Shown: positions 43,348 through 55,700 of the stretch, piece after piece
Position numbering within the stretch: position 1 is the stretch's first letter
Layout of the letters: each line of letters opens with the position of its first letter
Source of the DNA: Ramazzottius varieornatus
Lineage: Eukaryota > Tardigrada > Eutardigrada > Parachela > Ramazzottiidae
Assembly: GCA_001949185.1 (NCBI GenBank)
Contig: BDGG01000001.1
Coordinates: 5,870,876 to 5,934,875 of the forward strand
Direction of reading: 5' to 3'
DNA: 64,000 nt
Program-made: the position numbers and the translations under genes
The notes under the pieces: generated by a model
Told to the model about the DNA's origin: nothing
What the model saw: only the letters and a program-made list of their open reading frames with translations
The model's database searches: none

Positions 43348-44564
43348 ATGGCCAGAACCAAGCAAACCGGCTCGATCCACCGTTGTCAGTTGGCTCCCAA
43401 GTCGGTCACCAGCCCTCGTCGCATCTCTCCCATTCCCACCACATCCCGACACCGAACTCCGTCGCCGGAATATGGAGCTGAATCCCGACGATCCACCCGA
43501 AGTCACGTCGTTCCTCTGGCTGAACGCTTCGCCACCAAGATCAACCCGAGGCCCAAATTTTCCCAAGCTATCCGTCGTCCGGATCCCGGACCGTCCCAAG
43601 AGTCCTTGGACGGTGGTCGTCCCGCAGGCCAGACCGAGAAGGCCAAGAGGAAGAAGAAGCGAGCAATGCCAGGAATTCTGGCCTTGAAGGAGATTCGGAA
43701 GTTCCAGGGAACTTCCGAGCTCCTCATCCTCAAAGCTCCGTTCAGCCGCCTCGTCCGGGAAGTCGCACAGAGGTTCATGCCTGACGTGAGACTCCAGTCT
43801 TCCGCCATTGCAGCTCTCCAGGTATGTCTTCTTTCTGCAAAAGCATACAGCCACTTCAGATATCTTCCTTGATTATCTTGAAATACTCTCTCAAAGGAAG
43901 TTCTACCCAAAAAAAACGTACTATGTTCTCACCTGTTTTGCTGATTCGTCTGATCAGAAGTTGTGACGTGGTGGATGAATCCTTCGATACAGAAACGATA
44001 CTTCCAACGGCTGTCGCAGTTTTCGCGATATCAATGGGAAAGAATATCCGGTGTTTTTCTTATGCGTGTTGAGAAACTCGAGATAATCCAGCACCGAACA
44101 CAAACCTTGATGTCGGTTTCCTTTGAGCAAAGTTTGAGCTTCTGAACGATATCAGCTGAAGAGCGTTTTTTGTTCAAGTACACTTCCGCTCGCTTGCCTG
44201 TCCACTGTACCACATCTTGCAGTGTCTTTGCCATGACCAAACAACTGATTATCAGTTTCGTCTTTTCTTTTTCGCAGGAGGCTACCGAATATTACGCAGT
44301 TAACATCTTCGAGGATGTTAATCTGTGCGCCATTCACGGCAGGCGAGCGACCATCATGCCGAGAGACTTGACTCTGGCTCTTCGACGTAAGCTCCACAAT
44401 TATTTCCTCTTCCTTCCTGATCATTTCCGCAGGACATTTATCGAAATGTTTATTGAAAACTCTTTCCTGTTTTAGTGCGGGGAGAGAAGGTTCCTGCCCA
44501 ACGCCTAGCTTCTCGTCCTCAGACAGCTCTGCACCCTGGAGGACTCGGACAACCCCGTCGATAA
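43348..44564 (+). CDS. histone H3-like variant, copy D, long tail
   Basis: Three exons (43348-43821, 44278-44386, 44476-44564) join in phase to 223 residues. The N-terminus [12 protein letters not shown] keeps the first residues of canonical H3 (ARTKQT) and then diverges into an about 110-residue basic Ser/Pro tail. The fold reads [83 protein letters not shown]. Loop 1 ([10 protein letters not shown]) has the standard H3 length, unlike copy A. Intron positions match copy A exactly, with both second exons 109 nt long. It has its own TATA box. It is a replacement-type or specialised H3; whether it is centromeric is open. Confidence 0.8.
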
Positions 44565-44569
44565 AGGAC

Positions 44570-45200
44570 GTCGCAGAAGAGCTCTTCCCCTGAAGAACTC
44601 TTTAGTTTCTTGCTCACTGGTTAGATTGAATTTCCTACCGCTGTATCAGATTGGATTTGCCAGAAAAACTCTCTAAAAAGTCCTCTCTCTGTGAGTATTT
44701 GAATTTTACGTCGTACTATTACTGTTCCTTTGTTTCCTCTTCCTTGTATCTGGTTGGACAGTGGTCCATTTTGCTCCGTGCGGTTCTCCCGACTCTTCAG
44801 TATGGTCAGTCGAAACTTCGATTGCCTTTTACTTTTCTTGTTGTCGCAACGTTAGTTTTCCGGACTAATTTTTACGAAAAATTCTGTTTTATAGCATAAA
44901 GAGAAAAAGTAACGAAGAATAGCTGGACATGCCGATGTTGGTTCGGTAAATTCACCTCAAAATGTGCGAGCGCCCAGCACATGGGAGGCTGGCCAACGAG
45001 ACGTACAGTACAAGATCGTCTCCTAAAGTGGTGCAACAATCCAGCCAATATCAATTGAGACGTGCGCCACTTGGTATAACAGTCTTTGCCGACGTTGGTA
45101 TGCAGTCCGTTTGCCGACCTCTCTCATGAAGACAAAATATTGCACATGAAATTAATAAAATTCGCACAAGCTTCTGTACATTTAATCAGGTATCAGAATA
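44570..45200. other. intergenic
   Basis: No gene recognised, apart from the short palindromic repeat at 45026. Confidence 0.4.
45026..45072. repeat. 47-bp palindromic repeat, copy 2 of 4
   Basis: Starts AAGTGGTGCAACAATCCAGCC and ends GACGTGCGCCACTT. Shares the internal AATCCAGCCA with copy 1. Confidence 0.72.
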
Positions 45201-45209
45201 AATTCACCA

Positions 45210-46940
45210 TTAACAGTAAGGCAGAGTCCCACTGTCAGTACAGCCCAGGCTCTCCGGACGAACGTCCATGTATTGTCCAGCGGGACAAGCCTGAACAGCT
45301 CGGCTCGTTCCACTGAAACACATGCACCAGTAGGGACTACAAGTCCCTAGCCCGAACCAATTATTCCCGGTCCCTGCTCTGCCCACACAGTTCTTCGCAC
45401 TACACAACGCTACCATACTGTCCGGCGCCGGAGGCCAGGCCGTCGGTGGCGGGACACTTCCGCGACTCTTCAGCGGACACCAGGTGCTGTTACCGGCCTT
45501 ACATGAGCCCGTGGACCCATCGAAGTACGTCCCGGCATTACAGTTGAACAAACTGGCGATGTTGGCATTACAGTAACACAGGTAGCGGCTACACGGCCAC
45601 ACTTCGTACAGCTTGGACATCTTGCCTGTACAGAACGTGGTGTCACACTGATCGTAGCCTGTTGGGTAGGAGCTGTCGCCTGGTGTAGGACTCGGCATCG
45701 TCGGCGTGGGAAAAGTAGGAGACGTTGGGCTAAAGTCGGCGATCGACGGTGGCGTGTCTGGTGTTGGGAACTTGGTGGTAGGTGTTGTTGAGGATTTGGT
45801 GGTAGTCGATGGGCTGGACGGAAGTGTAGAAGTCCTGTTGGAAAGACCGTTGTTTCCACCACAAAGACAGGTAGCTTTGCAGCTGTTCTTGTAGTTGCTG
45901 GTGGAGCAAGCGTTGGCACCGGCCATCAGACTGCCACAGTTGGAGTAAACGTCTGTGTACTGGCAAGGATTATCTGGAAAGAAAGGAGAGCGGGAGAAAA
46001 CGACATCTTCGCTCACTATTAATCTGCAGAGTAAAACCTTACTGCATAGCCTCCCGCCAACGCAGTTGTTCGGACACGCTGAGCATGGCGGGCCTCTCAC
46101 GTATGGCAGTTGACCGTTAAAATTACCTCTAGGAGAACAACAATAATGTCCAGCTGAGCTGGTTTTTTTTCTGTAAAACCGGAAAAGACTTTGTCAGTTC
46201 GGACAACTTACGCTGGGCAATAGTTGCAGACGAAGAAATTCATCTTGCCGCCACAGCTCGAGAACCCACATCCGATCTGCCAGGTTTTCGCCCATACAAT
46301 CTAAGTGAACAAAGACTTTACTAACATTATATCCCAAGCGGGAAAGCATTCGAGGCTGCCACACCTGTGTGTAGTGTCCGGCAGTAGAGGAGCAAGTCAC
46401 CGCGGTCCCGTCCGAGCACGAAGCCACTTCATTGTACCACATGTCGATGACGGTCTTCCATGACATTGGAGAACCGCCACTGTTCATAGCTATGTTTTGT
46501 CCGCACGAAGAAAACTCTACGCGACAGAAACAACGTTAAAGGCTGCGATGCTACATATGTATCTTCGACGAGAGCAGATGACCCTTACGGGAAGTACTAC
46601 GGTTGGTATTGGCGTTGTGCTGGAAGACGCAGTTGTTGGCATGCTGTTGGGCTCCTTGGGCGGCTTCGGCGTTCCACTGGATGGTCAGCATGTTCGACGC
46701 GGACGGACTGACCAAGGTTCGCAGGCAGTTGTGCTTCTTCACAATGTAGTCCTGGACCTCTTGTACAGAAGTGCTGGCGAAAGACGCGGGAACCGAGTCC
46801 ATCTTGGAAGACTGGTTAACCAGTGGGTACGTGCTCAGGTCAGATGCCGAGAATGGGGAACTCGCCGGGGCACAAAACTGTTGCGCGATAACATAGCGAA
46901 CACCTGCGAGCTGAAAAGCTGCAAGCAAAATCGTTGCCAT
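45210..46940 (-). CDS. secreted CAP (CRISP/SCP) protein with Cys-rich C-terminal modules
   Basis: Five exons (46940-46589, 46516-46365, 46300-46212, 46128-46043, 45973-45210) join in phase to 480 residues. ATG 46940 gives a signal peptide (MATILLAAFQLAGVRYVIAQ). The CAP domain has VKKHNCLR, MLTIQWNAEAAQGAQQHANNC, CGQNIAMN, the signature GHYTQIVWAKTWQIGCG and FVCNYCPAG. After CSACPNNC comes a six-cysteine module resembling ShK/CRISP (NPCQYTDVYSNCGSL ... CKATCLC). A Thr/Pro/Ser mucin-like linker follows, then two Cys-rich repeats (CNAGTYFDGSTGSC; CPAGQYMDVRPESLGC) resembling chitin-binding peritrophin modules. The product is extracellular, possibly matrix- or cuticle-associated; CAP biochemical roles vary widely, so no activity is assigned. 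Confidence 0.87.
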
Positions 46941-46944
46941 TTTA

Positions 46945-47880
46945 CGTGCGAAAAACCATAGAAAAGTGAGACTTTCGAAGTTAAAGTCGCCTGAAACGGC
47001 CGTGGCTGGACTTATAACCTTTGGTACCAACTCAAATTCCTTTGCTCATCGATTATCGAGCCTGTTTTTGCCCCTTACGAACGAAGTTCGAGTTCACGCC
47101 GTGGAGTTTTCGGTGAATTATTTACGGTAAGTGCGTTGAAGTGGTGAATATTTGGCACCGGAAGTGAACAGCGTACTACGAAACAGGAAGCAGAGTACCG
47201 GTAGCGTGGTCAAATGAGCCTCGTGTCTTGTTTTCGCAAAGAAAACTGAATCAGTTTTAGGATAACCAACGTGTAATCTTGTCCAAGTTTTGAAGTGGAC
47301 ACGTCAATCGGGCTCCTGGCTGACTGTCAAACAAAGGACCATGTGCTACTGTTGACAAACGTGGCACTTGGCGGCACACCGCATACTTGAACGCCTGAAC
47401 CTGAACGTGCCTCTTGAAAAGCGGTAATTGGACAGCTGGGTATAGCCATCGGTCCGAAAGAAGAAATAAAAGAATGACCTGGTAGCTACCAGTATCCGTT
47501 AACGAGGGGATAATTATAGCTTACTGTATATGTTTTGTTCTGTTTATAGATGGGCGTTTCCGTCGTGGTTCTCACGCTTGCGGTCACGTTCATTTTACAC
47601 GACAGCATACTTCAGTCTCCGACACTATCCCTTGTGTCGCTGTAGGATTCATTTATGGGAATAAAAGTTCGGAATTACGCCTGGCATCTGATCGGCCAAA
47701 ATCCGAGTGCTTGATGGGCCTTTATCCCTCCAACCACCTTCCTACACATCGCAGCATAATGAAGATCGGATCGGGCCCAAAAGAACAATAAAGATCTTTA
47801 CCGTGGGTGTGTGTGAGAAGAAATTCAGAGACTTCCAGTGCGGCAGCACCCTTATCATACGAAGACGTTTTGTCGTTGGT
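46945..47880. other. intergenic, no gene recognised
   Basis: Short frames only; upstream region of the CAP gene. Confidence 0.4.
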
Positions 47881-47884
47881 AACA

Positions 47885-47956
47885 CTTCCGGTACATCAGG
47901 GCCGTGCCAGGCGAGCCCTCTGTGAGACGTGTGGCACGGCCTTGATGTACCGGAAG
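47885..47956. repeat. 72-bp hairpin repeat, sister of 55735-55797
   Basis: CTTCCGGTACATCAGGGCCG on the left pairs with CGGCCTTGATGTACCGGAAG on the right, about 25-bp arms with one or two mismatches and a 22-bp loop. Confidence 0.75.
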
Positions 47957-48129
47957 CTGCAACCGTTCACCGAGGCATTTCACCATTTCTAAGTCGTTCT
48001 TCGAGATGTTTCACGCTAAATCGCTAGTATCCCTCAAAATAAAACGTAGGAATTCAACTATGCCTGTTTCAACAATTTCAATATGGAAGGGTTCAAAGTT
48101 TTGCAGCGAAATTTCATTGAAAAGTTATG

Positions 48130-49344
48130 TCAGACGGTACCCAACATTTGGTCGCGGTTCCTCAGATACTGCGTGATGCGAGGTTCTCCGTCCAGTATCC
48201 GCCTTCGTAGTTCAGCTGGGTACTGAAACTGCTGCAACAGGTCCCAGTCCGTCAAACCTCCTGACACCATCTGGTCCTACAAAGACACAGACCATCGACC
48301 AAACATTGATAAATTCCCATCAAAATGATGAGCGGTTTGCTCCTCACAACTACCGAATTCACTTACGAAGGTCGAGTAAGCTGACAGATCGGCGTACGTC
48401 AACTGCGAAAAGAAAACATAAACACAGTTAGCCAGAGGAGAGTTTTAGAGACAAGTCTCGAGCACTCACATTGTTCCCAAAAATATAGCCGTAGCCTTGT
48501 CCGTGTTTTGTCTTGAAATCGTCGAGGTATCCCAGCTTGACGGGTAAAGTGGATGTCAGGAATTTCTTGGTGTCGTGATCCTAACCCAACATAGAAAATC
48601 GATTATTCAAATCTTACTAAAACCTTCACGCATACACTGCGATTTCCTGATCCACAAACAGATTCTCACCCTTACCCGGTACTTTTGGTTTGGCTGATAA
48701 ATTATTTTGAGCGTATCCGACAGGAGCTCATCTACAAATTCAGCAGCCGAATCCACCATCGCCCTTTCCAGGACGGTTCGACCTCCCAGATCTGAGACAC
48801 ACAAACAGAACTCTATAATTCTAAAATATCATTGTCTTGCGTCTGCCAGTAGCACATCAGTATCACGTGATGCCATAACAGAAGGCCGCCGTGAGAATAC
48901 ATAATATGTTCCTTGATGGTATGCGGTTAGCATGTCACTTCCGGCGAACTCAGCCGTTTTAAACTGCGGGGATATCGCAACCGCAGTTTTTCAGTTCTTT
49001 ACGCGTATTTCCCGCCCTCAAGGAGAAATTGTTCGCTTACCGAACTCATTGGCTAGATATCTGGCAATGCTCATGCTTTGAGCGATCTGTTTCCCGCCGA
49101 CTTCCAAAACCGGCAAAGTCTGGAAAGGCGTACCTGCAAAAACACATCGTAAGAACTACAAAGTCCATCCACTGTTCAGATTTGCTAAGTGGAAGTAAAT
49201 TTACCTACTGGGCTTCAACTGTTCCCACAAAGTGGGATGAACCCGGATATCCTCATAGTCCTCTCCGACGAACCGGAAAATTAACCGGATCAGCTCTCCT
49301 CGTCCTTGTGCATCAAAATGGTACAGCTTGTACCGGGTGTCCAT
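48130..49344 (-). CDS. sigma-class-like glutathione S-transferase
   Basis: Six exons (49344-49209, 49133-49041, 48791-48676, 48580-48470, 48402-48367, 48276-48130) join in phase to 212 residues, the usual length for a sigma-class enzyme. The thioredoxin-like N-domain starts MDTRYKLYHFDAQGRGELIR, with the catalytic Tyr expected at the YKLYHF position. The cis-Pro block is TPFQTLPVLEVGGKQ, and the glutathione-binding SNAIL-like motif is QSMSIARYLANEFG. The C-domain is helical (LSDTLKIIYQ, GYIFGNNLTYADLSAYSTF). By family it conjugates glutathione to electrophiles or isomerises prostaglandin H2 in the cytosol. The first donor (CCCA|GTAGGT) was chosen by phase and homology; GTAAAT five bases on is a weaker alternative. 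Confidence 0.88.
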
Positions 49345-49349
49345 TGTCG

Positions 49350-50225
49350 TATCCGCCAAGACCCCTGGTCTTCTCATATAAGGCAGAAGTCGGTCAGATG
49401 CCAGCGTCTGAGACAAGATTACTGTTGGCAGTTTGCTAGGTGCAATGTTGAGACAACTTAAGCCGCGAAACTAGTGCAACAGGTAAAAGAGTGCTCTTTG
49501 TGGTTTTCTGAATAGAAAATTGAAGTACCTTCAAAATTTTAGATGTGGAAAGAATGGCATATTTAGCTTGTCCAACCAGCCTTCACCCACAATGTCGCCA
49601 TTCTTCGCCGCAGACTTGCACCAGCATGAGACGCATAAAAAAGAATGCATCATGTCTCACAACGCCGTTACTGTTGCCGTCGGTCATTCACCACCGTCCA
49701 AAAATTACATCGTCAGTTATTTGCAAAGCATACTGGTACGTAGACGATCGAATCACCCTCCAGCATCGCGTAACCTAAAAACACAACGCATAAAGTTATG
49801 AAAGCAGACGTAAGACAGCCACGGTCGATTACTCGATTGGCGTACGTACCTATCGAATACCGAAGTATCGATCGCGTTTCCGGAGTCTGGACGCCGTCGT
49901 CCTCGATTTTTTGAAGTAAAAGTCTGTTTTGGGACCGTTGGAAAAACAACGGGAAAACATGGGGTTCTACACGACTGCTCCCGCCGAGCCTTGAGCTTGT
50001 TTGATCGGTACTTCGACTACGGTAGTTCGATTTGGGATGTCTGGTACTTTTCTGAAAGGGGAAAGTTGGGCTGTCGGAGAAAATTAGGAAAAACTCTCAG
50101 AATCGTTAATAGGAGAGCACCGATTTTTTGAAAGGGCGGTGACAACTGACAAGTTGGCTTGAACCTGGGTGGGGCGCTTGAACGGACTGTATCAGGAAGC
50201 AGGCAATACAGTGAACACACATTAT
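49350..50225. other. intergenic, no gene recognised
   Basis: Short frames only; no element defined. Confidence 0.4.
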
Positions 50226-50230
50226 ACAGT

Positions 50231-50388
50231 TACATGCGCCTGACCTAAATGTTGGCAAGGACAATACAGTTGGCAGGCGGCCGGAAGCGGCAACGCACAA
50301 TTAATTAAGCTGGACATTGCGGCTTTCGGCCGACTGCCAATTGTTTTGTTCATGCCAACAGCTAGGCTGGGCGCGTGCCGCGCGTGTA
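50231..50388. mobile_element. about 155-bp MITE derived from the pogo-like transposon
   Basis: The left end TACATGCGCCTGACCTAAAT, continuing TGTTGGCAAGGACAA, and the right end TTGTTCATGCCAACAGCTAG, continuing GCTGGGCGCGTG, are divergent versions of the terminal repeats of 17429-19815. They are brought together with only about 60 bp between them. TA is present at both outer ends, though the right boundary is ambiguous by a few bases. Confidence 0.7.
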
Positions 50389-50789
50389 GAAATATTGCAT
50401 TTCGGTGCAAGCGTGCACTGGAGGACTTGCGAAATGATGTCTCGCGCAGGCGTGCTGTAAAAATAGGCGCCATGTGCGCCAGTCCACGGAACAGTCCATC
50501 AGTCCAATCAATATCTTCAATCAACACGCATTCACAGCATGGAACGCTGAACTCCTCAAACGGTCGGCCTGATCAAGACAATCAAGCGACCGAAAATCGC
50601 ACTGAACGTTCCGACACCCATGTCTGCCTTGATTATTGATTGCCAACCGGAAGTTGCCCAAACAAACGCGCGTCCTATTCACGATACCTCAGATCTTTCG
50701 AAAAATTTCTTTATACTCTTTCGCGATGGTGAACATGCATCCGCGCATCTTTCCTATATTTTGAGGACACACCTCCTTATAGCACTGGG

Positions 50790-51194
50790 ATGACGCGAGT
50801 GACACAGCTTCTCCTGGCCATGTCGGCCACAGTACGGGCGGTGAAGAGGACGAAAGGATTACCCACGAGAGCAGCGCTGAATATCACGCCAGCCGCCATC
50901 CAGAAAGTACGAGAACTTCTCACCAGCCGTCCGGAGTCGATCGGGCTGAAGATAACGGTGAAGCAGAAGGGATGTAATGGACTTTCGTACAACCTAGATT
51001 ACGCCAAAGAGAAGGAGACGTTGGACGAAGAAGTCCTGATGGATGGCGTAAGGATACTCATCGATAAGAAGGCTCAGCTGTCTCTTCTCGGTACCGAAAT
51101 GGACTACCAAGAATCTAAACTCAGCTCAGAGTTTGTTTTTAATAATCCCAATATCAAGGGAACGTGTGGCTGCGGTGAGAGTTTCAACATATAA
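50790..51194 (+). CDS. ISCA1: A-type iron-sulfur cluster assembly protein ISCA1
   Basis: A single exon of 134 residues from ATG 50790. The N-terminus MTRVTQLLLAMSATVRAVKR is basic and hydroxylated, like a mitochondrial presequence. The A-type core follows: LNITPAAIQKVRELL, the first conserved cysteine in VKQKGCNGLSYNLDYA, and the C-terminal pair in GTCGCGESFNI. All three cluster-binding cysteines are present. In animals ISCA1 works with ISCA2 and IBA57 to build 4Fe-4S clusters in the mitochondrial matrix. No introns, unlike its neighbours, so retroposition is possible, but the frame and key residues are intact. Confidence 0.93.
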   Translation: MTRVTQLLLAMSATVRAVKRTKGLPTRAALNITPAAIQKVRELLTSRPESIGLKITVKQKGCNGLSYNLDYAKEKETLDEEVLMDGVRILIDKKAQLSLLGTEMDYQESKLSSEFVFNNPNIKGTCGCGESFNI

Positions 51195-51445
51195 AGCTGT
51201 TTTTATGACACTACCCTTCTTGTCCTTCTTTTAATGCAGTTCGAAACTTGACTCGATGAATCCTTTACGGTCACATGACTTTTTATCATACTATGCTTTT
51301 GTAGCCATCGTAGAGTGTAGAGTGCCACGTGCTTGTGACGCTTTGCGTGATTTGATGTGGGCCAGTGTTAATTTCGATTGTTGACTAAATGCGTCACCAC
51401 TGTCATTGAATTGATTCGAATGATTGAAATTTGAAAATATAGAGA

Positions 51446-52555
51446 TTGCGAGGACAGGTCGGGTCTCATAAAAAGCCACTCTCATCTTCCGGTCTCATGT
51501 TTCGTCGAGTCATGGGCCGGCTCGAACACGCTGAATGGCCGCTATTGGCCGACTCGGAATCCGAGACTTGGATTCTGAGACCGTACCCGACTGGTCTCAT
51601 GGAAAACTGAAATTTCGATGAGACCAATTTCTGAGACCGTCCCGTAAATTATCCCCTCTAACTTTTGCGTATCTCTGCGCTTTCCAGAGCCTCAAGACTG
51701 CCACTTTCGTGATTTTGGACCGCAGTGTGCGATGACCAGCTTTTACATGGGATTACGACATAACATACACGCATCTAACTCTACTTCAGTGGTGCACTTT
51801 GAGTTTCACGATGCCCGAGGAATCGCGACTCGAGCTTGGAGATTTGCTATTATCCGTGAACCTCATAACACCAGGATACTTCCAGATTACCAGAGGTTAG
51901 CAGCCTGGCTAGCCGGCTGACATTCGACGGAGGAGGGTCGCGGTATGACTTTCGGAATGTCATACAACCTCGGTGCAATGAGCATTAAGTGACTGCTCAG
52001 GATTCCATGTCATCCACGGTGGCTGCTATCTCCTCGAAGCAATCAAGGAGTCTGTGCTGATTCCGCTGCGGATCTACGTTCTACGTTGGTTTATTTTGAC
52101 GGCTAGCCAGGCTGAAGACAGTGGAAATCTCTACTGAAGTTGTGGAGGTGGAAAAATTTGAACGAGAAAACAGACGTTCCCTGGCGTTGAGTTACCAGAT
52201 ATTGCCTTGTTGTGCCTCCTTTGACTTTTGCCCTCTTATGCGTATTGTAGTCTCCTTTTTTTGTGCCATGAGAATGTTAAGACTGGAGGCTCTGAGAGAT
52301 TCCAAGATGGTCAAGACACCACTTACAGATCCAGTTTTTACTTCCGGTCGGCACAGCAAGCATTGCGATACAGTATGAGAGTCCACAACGTGAGACAGCG
52401 AGGCGAAATTCTTCGCATGCACAGATACAGTACCGACGTTACATTCAACTCTCATGAAGCTTGATTAGGGCGGAGTTGATTTGTCCAAATCTGATACTAA
52501 AAACTGAGAGTCGCAAATATGAGGGCAGTTTATGAGACCAGACCTTTCCTCGCAA
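51446..52555. mobile_element. candidate 1.1-kb non-autonomous element with about 35-bp inverted ends
   Basis: Left TTGCGAGGACAGGTCGGGTC (continuing TCATAAAAAGCC) pairs with the right end TTTATGAGACCAGACC...TCCTCGCAA, with a few mismatches and gaps. GGTCTCAT/ATGAGACC words repeat inside near 51490-51630. No domain in the interior frames and no clear target duplication. Confidence 0.5.
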
Positions 52556-52738
52556 ACCCTATAATGAAACAGAAACAGCTGATCGCCGTGATCGGAAAAA
52601 AACAAAAAAAGGAAAATATTGGTTTCAGTCTTTCTCGATTCCCTCTGCTACCGTGCTACGAGCTCCACTGTCGGCATGTTCACTGATATGGTTTGACGTT
52701 AAGGACGGTATTTCTGACACGCTGAGGATCATACGGAG

Positions 52739-55700
52739 ATGGACTTCCTGGCGGAGAACAACGCATGCGGGCAGACCATCCTTCGACTCGTCTCCCGAGG
52801 GAATGTCATCATCGCCGAACTTCTCCGTCTTTCCGAGTTTGTTCCACCTGTTTACCGACCGGAGAACCTTGCTGAGTATGCCCAATATTCGGCTCTCTTG
52901 CTGGATTTCAGCTACTTCAAGGAAGTGGACGCAACGGAGAAAAGGATCGAAAGCTCGACGGTGAGTTCGTCAATTTGAATAATAATTTTTCCATTGTGTC
53001 AATAAGCTTCTACCATTGCGTGTGTCATTCCAGACACTCCAAGAAGCTGATTTGGAACTGCGTGAAAACAATCTGGAAATTTTGCGACGATTCTACCGGG
53101 CCTTTGAGAGCATCCACCGATATGCCGTCGACCTGAACCGGTATTTTATCCAGTTTATTTTTGTGTCGATTTTCACCGTAGAAAAATGCTCATAAAATCA
53201 TTTATTCCGTTTCATCCGCCATCTTCAGATTCGTGGAAGATCTTGAGGATGGTGTACATATCCAGCAGAGCTTGGAAACGGTTTTCTTTAACCCAGATGG
53301 AAAGCAGTTGATGGTAAATTAGAACAGTATTTTGCGAAGTCAGCAAACGAAACCAACTGATCGTCATCTCAAGTGGCGCACGTTTCCATTGGTATGGGCA
53401 GGAAGCGTGCGCTACTTGATATGTATCGATCTTGCGCGTTTCGCTCAACGGCCTTCCGTACCTTGCTTCCCCAGAGGATTGTTTGACAGGAACGATACGA
53501 ATGATTTCTTCTCGTAGTGTGAAGCGCTCTTCCTGTTCGGTATGATGCTCTTGATTGTGGACATGAAGTACGAAGGATTACTGCGGGAACGTTTGCTAGT
53601 CGCTTACTATCGATATTGCGCGGACACTTCTCGAGAGACCAACATCGACGAGGTCTGCACGTTACTCCGAAGCACGGGCTTCTCCTCGGCATCCACGGCC
53701 AGGCGACCAGCAAACTATCCCGAAGATTACTTCCGTCGGATGAAGTTCAAAGAGGTATTCGTCAGTATGGCCATCGGTCGACTACGCTCCGACGACATTT
53801 ACCACCGCGTAAGCTGGAAACATCAACAAAACTTCTCTTATGGTCAAGCACCGGAAAATATCTGCCCACAACAGTCCTATTTTATAGGCTTCGGCATTTC
53901 CGCTTCCAGAGCATCGCAGTACGGCGTTGAGTTCTCAGGCAGCCATGCTTTACATCGTTCTCTACTTCGATCCGGATACCCTCCATAACCAACCGGCGAA
54001 AATGCGCGAAATTGTGGACAAACATTTCGCCGATAACTGGGTAAAGGCTATGGATCAAACAAAGTTTGATTTTCTTTTAGCCAAAAGAAGTGAAATGATA
54101 ATCTAAAGTTGTACTGTATTTTTGCTGGACCTACAAAGTACTTTCCTATCGCACAGTAGACATGTCAAATTATCTGGAGTGGCTGTCGGCTAATGTTGGT
54201 TTCTGTCTACGCGGTACAGGTGATTAGTACCTACATGGGAATCCTGGTCAACTTGCTGGACGCTTGGGAGCCTTATCGTGCTGCTCGGTCAGCTTTGAGC
54301 ATCACCATCGAGCAGAACGTGGCGAAGTCTCTGGCCACTCGCTTTGGAGAAAAGCGTGTGAAGATCAACAGCATACTTCTCCAGCTCCTAAAAGAGGGCT
54401 CCTTGACGGAAGAGACAGCCGTCAACAGCTTGAACAAACTGTTGAGCCTGACGAGGGACTGCAACGTCGTGGTCCGATGGCTCTTACTCCACACTGCGCC
54501 CCTTCCTGCCCGTAAGAACTATTTCTTTACCACCGCATTTCTTTCCGGTGGGAAAGAAATGAAGTGGATTTGTTTTCCAGAAGTCGAAGTGAACAACAAG
54601 AAAGCAAAAGCTGCGAGGGACCTTGTGATCACCGAGATGAACTGCAGGCCGGTTGAGGTGCTAGAGTTCCTTCTCAACACTGCTCAGTTCGAACTACAAC
54701 TCAAAGAGGTGAGTGAAATATCCTTCTGTCTTCTTCGTTATGAATATGGTAATATATTATGAACGATTCGTTATAGTTGTACAAAGGGATACTGGCCAAC
54801 AAGGAAGGGACTTGGAACTCGTACAAGAACGAGGCCAGTGGTCGATTGAAAGAACTAGCCGATGCTTTCAGCGGAGAACGAGCACTCTCTCGCATTGAGA
54901 AAAACGGTACAAGTCTTCCAACATTAACAATGAAAAATATGACGTCGGTAGTCTTTTCCAGAAAAGCTCCAAGAGTGGTTCAGGGAAATGGAAAAACAAG
55001 TCGAGCTTCTTTCCTACCAAGATATTGCCTCGAATGGCCCACGGATCATCCAACTTATTCAGGCATTAGAAGAGGTACGGGTAGCTTTCTTTTGATCGTT
55101 GTGTTCCACCCAAGCTGAATCGAAAGATTGTATGGGAACTTTCTACGTTATTTTGCTGTTTGTCGTCCTCGAAGAGGCTAATCATGCAAGGTGTTCCGTC
55201 CGAATCCGTCAGGTGAAACAGGTCCTCATCGCCGTTGCGGAATCGTCTTTGAACGAACGTCGTATCGTGTAGCCATCGATGTATTTGTGTGTTAAGTTGG
55301 GGTATGCATTTTTAGGTGTTGTCTTTCCATCGGTTGGAGTCCAACATGCAGGTCAAGCAGTTCATCGTGGAGACCCAACATTTCCTGCACAAGATGATCA
55401 AGATATCCAACGTCAAAGAGGAGACCGTCATCAACCTGGACATTGTCGGGGACCTGTCTTACGCCTGGCAGCTGATCGACACCTACACCACCAAGATGCA
55501 GGAAGGCATCAAGGCGACGCCCTCACTTGTCAGTAAGCTTCGCGCCACATTCCTCAAGCTGGCTTCCGCCATGGACCAACCGCTACTCCGCATCAGCCAA
55601 GGTGACTTGGGACATCAAACACTAGGATTGATATAAGTGTACGAAAAGCCCATCTGATGATAGTCAAGAAGTATATGGGATAGATCCTCCAAACAAAGCA

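Noticed and set aside
43315-43910. Three long overlapping frames on both strands
   Set aside because: Shadows of the Arg/Ser/Pro-rich histone-tail exon of copy D.
28699-44564. The H3-like genes as ordinary replication-dependent histone H3
   Set aside because: They have introns, tails about three times too long and no H4/H2A/H2B neighbours.
17694-44564. A CENP-B role for the pogo-like transposase because CENP-A-like genes are nearby
   Set aside because: CENP-B does derive from pogo transposases, but this one lies within mobile-element termini with a full catalytic triad, so it is simply a transposon.
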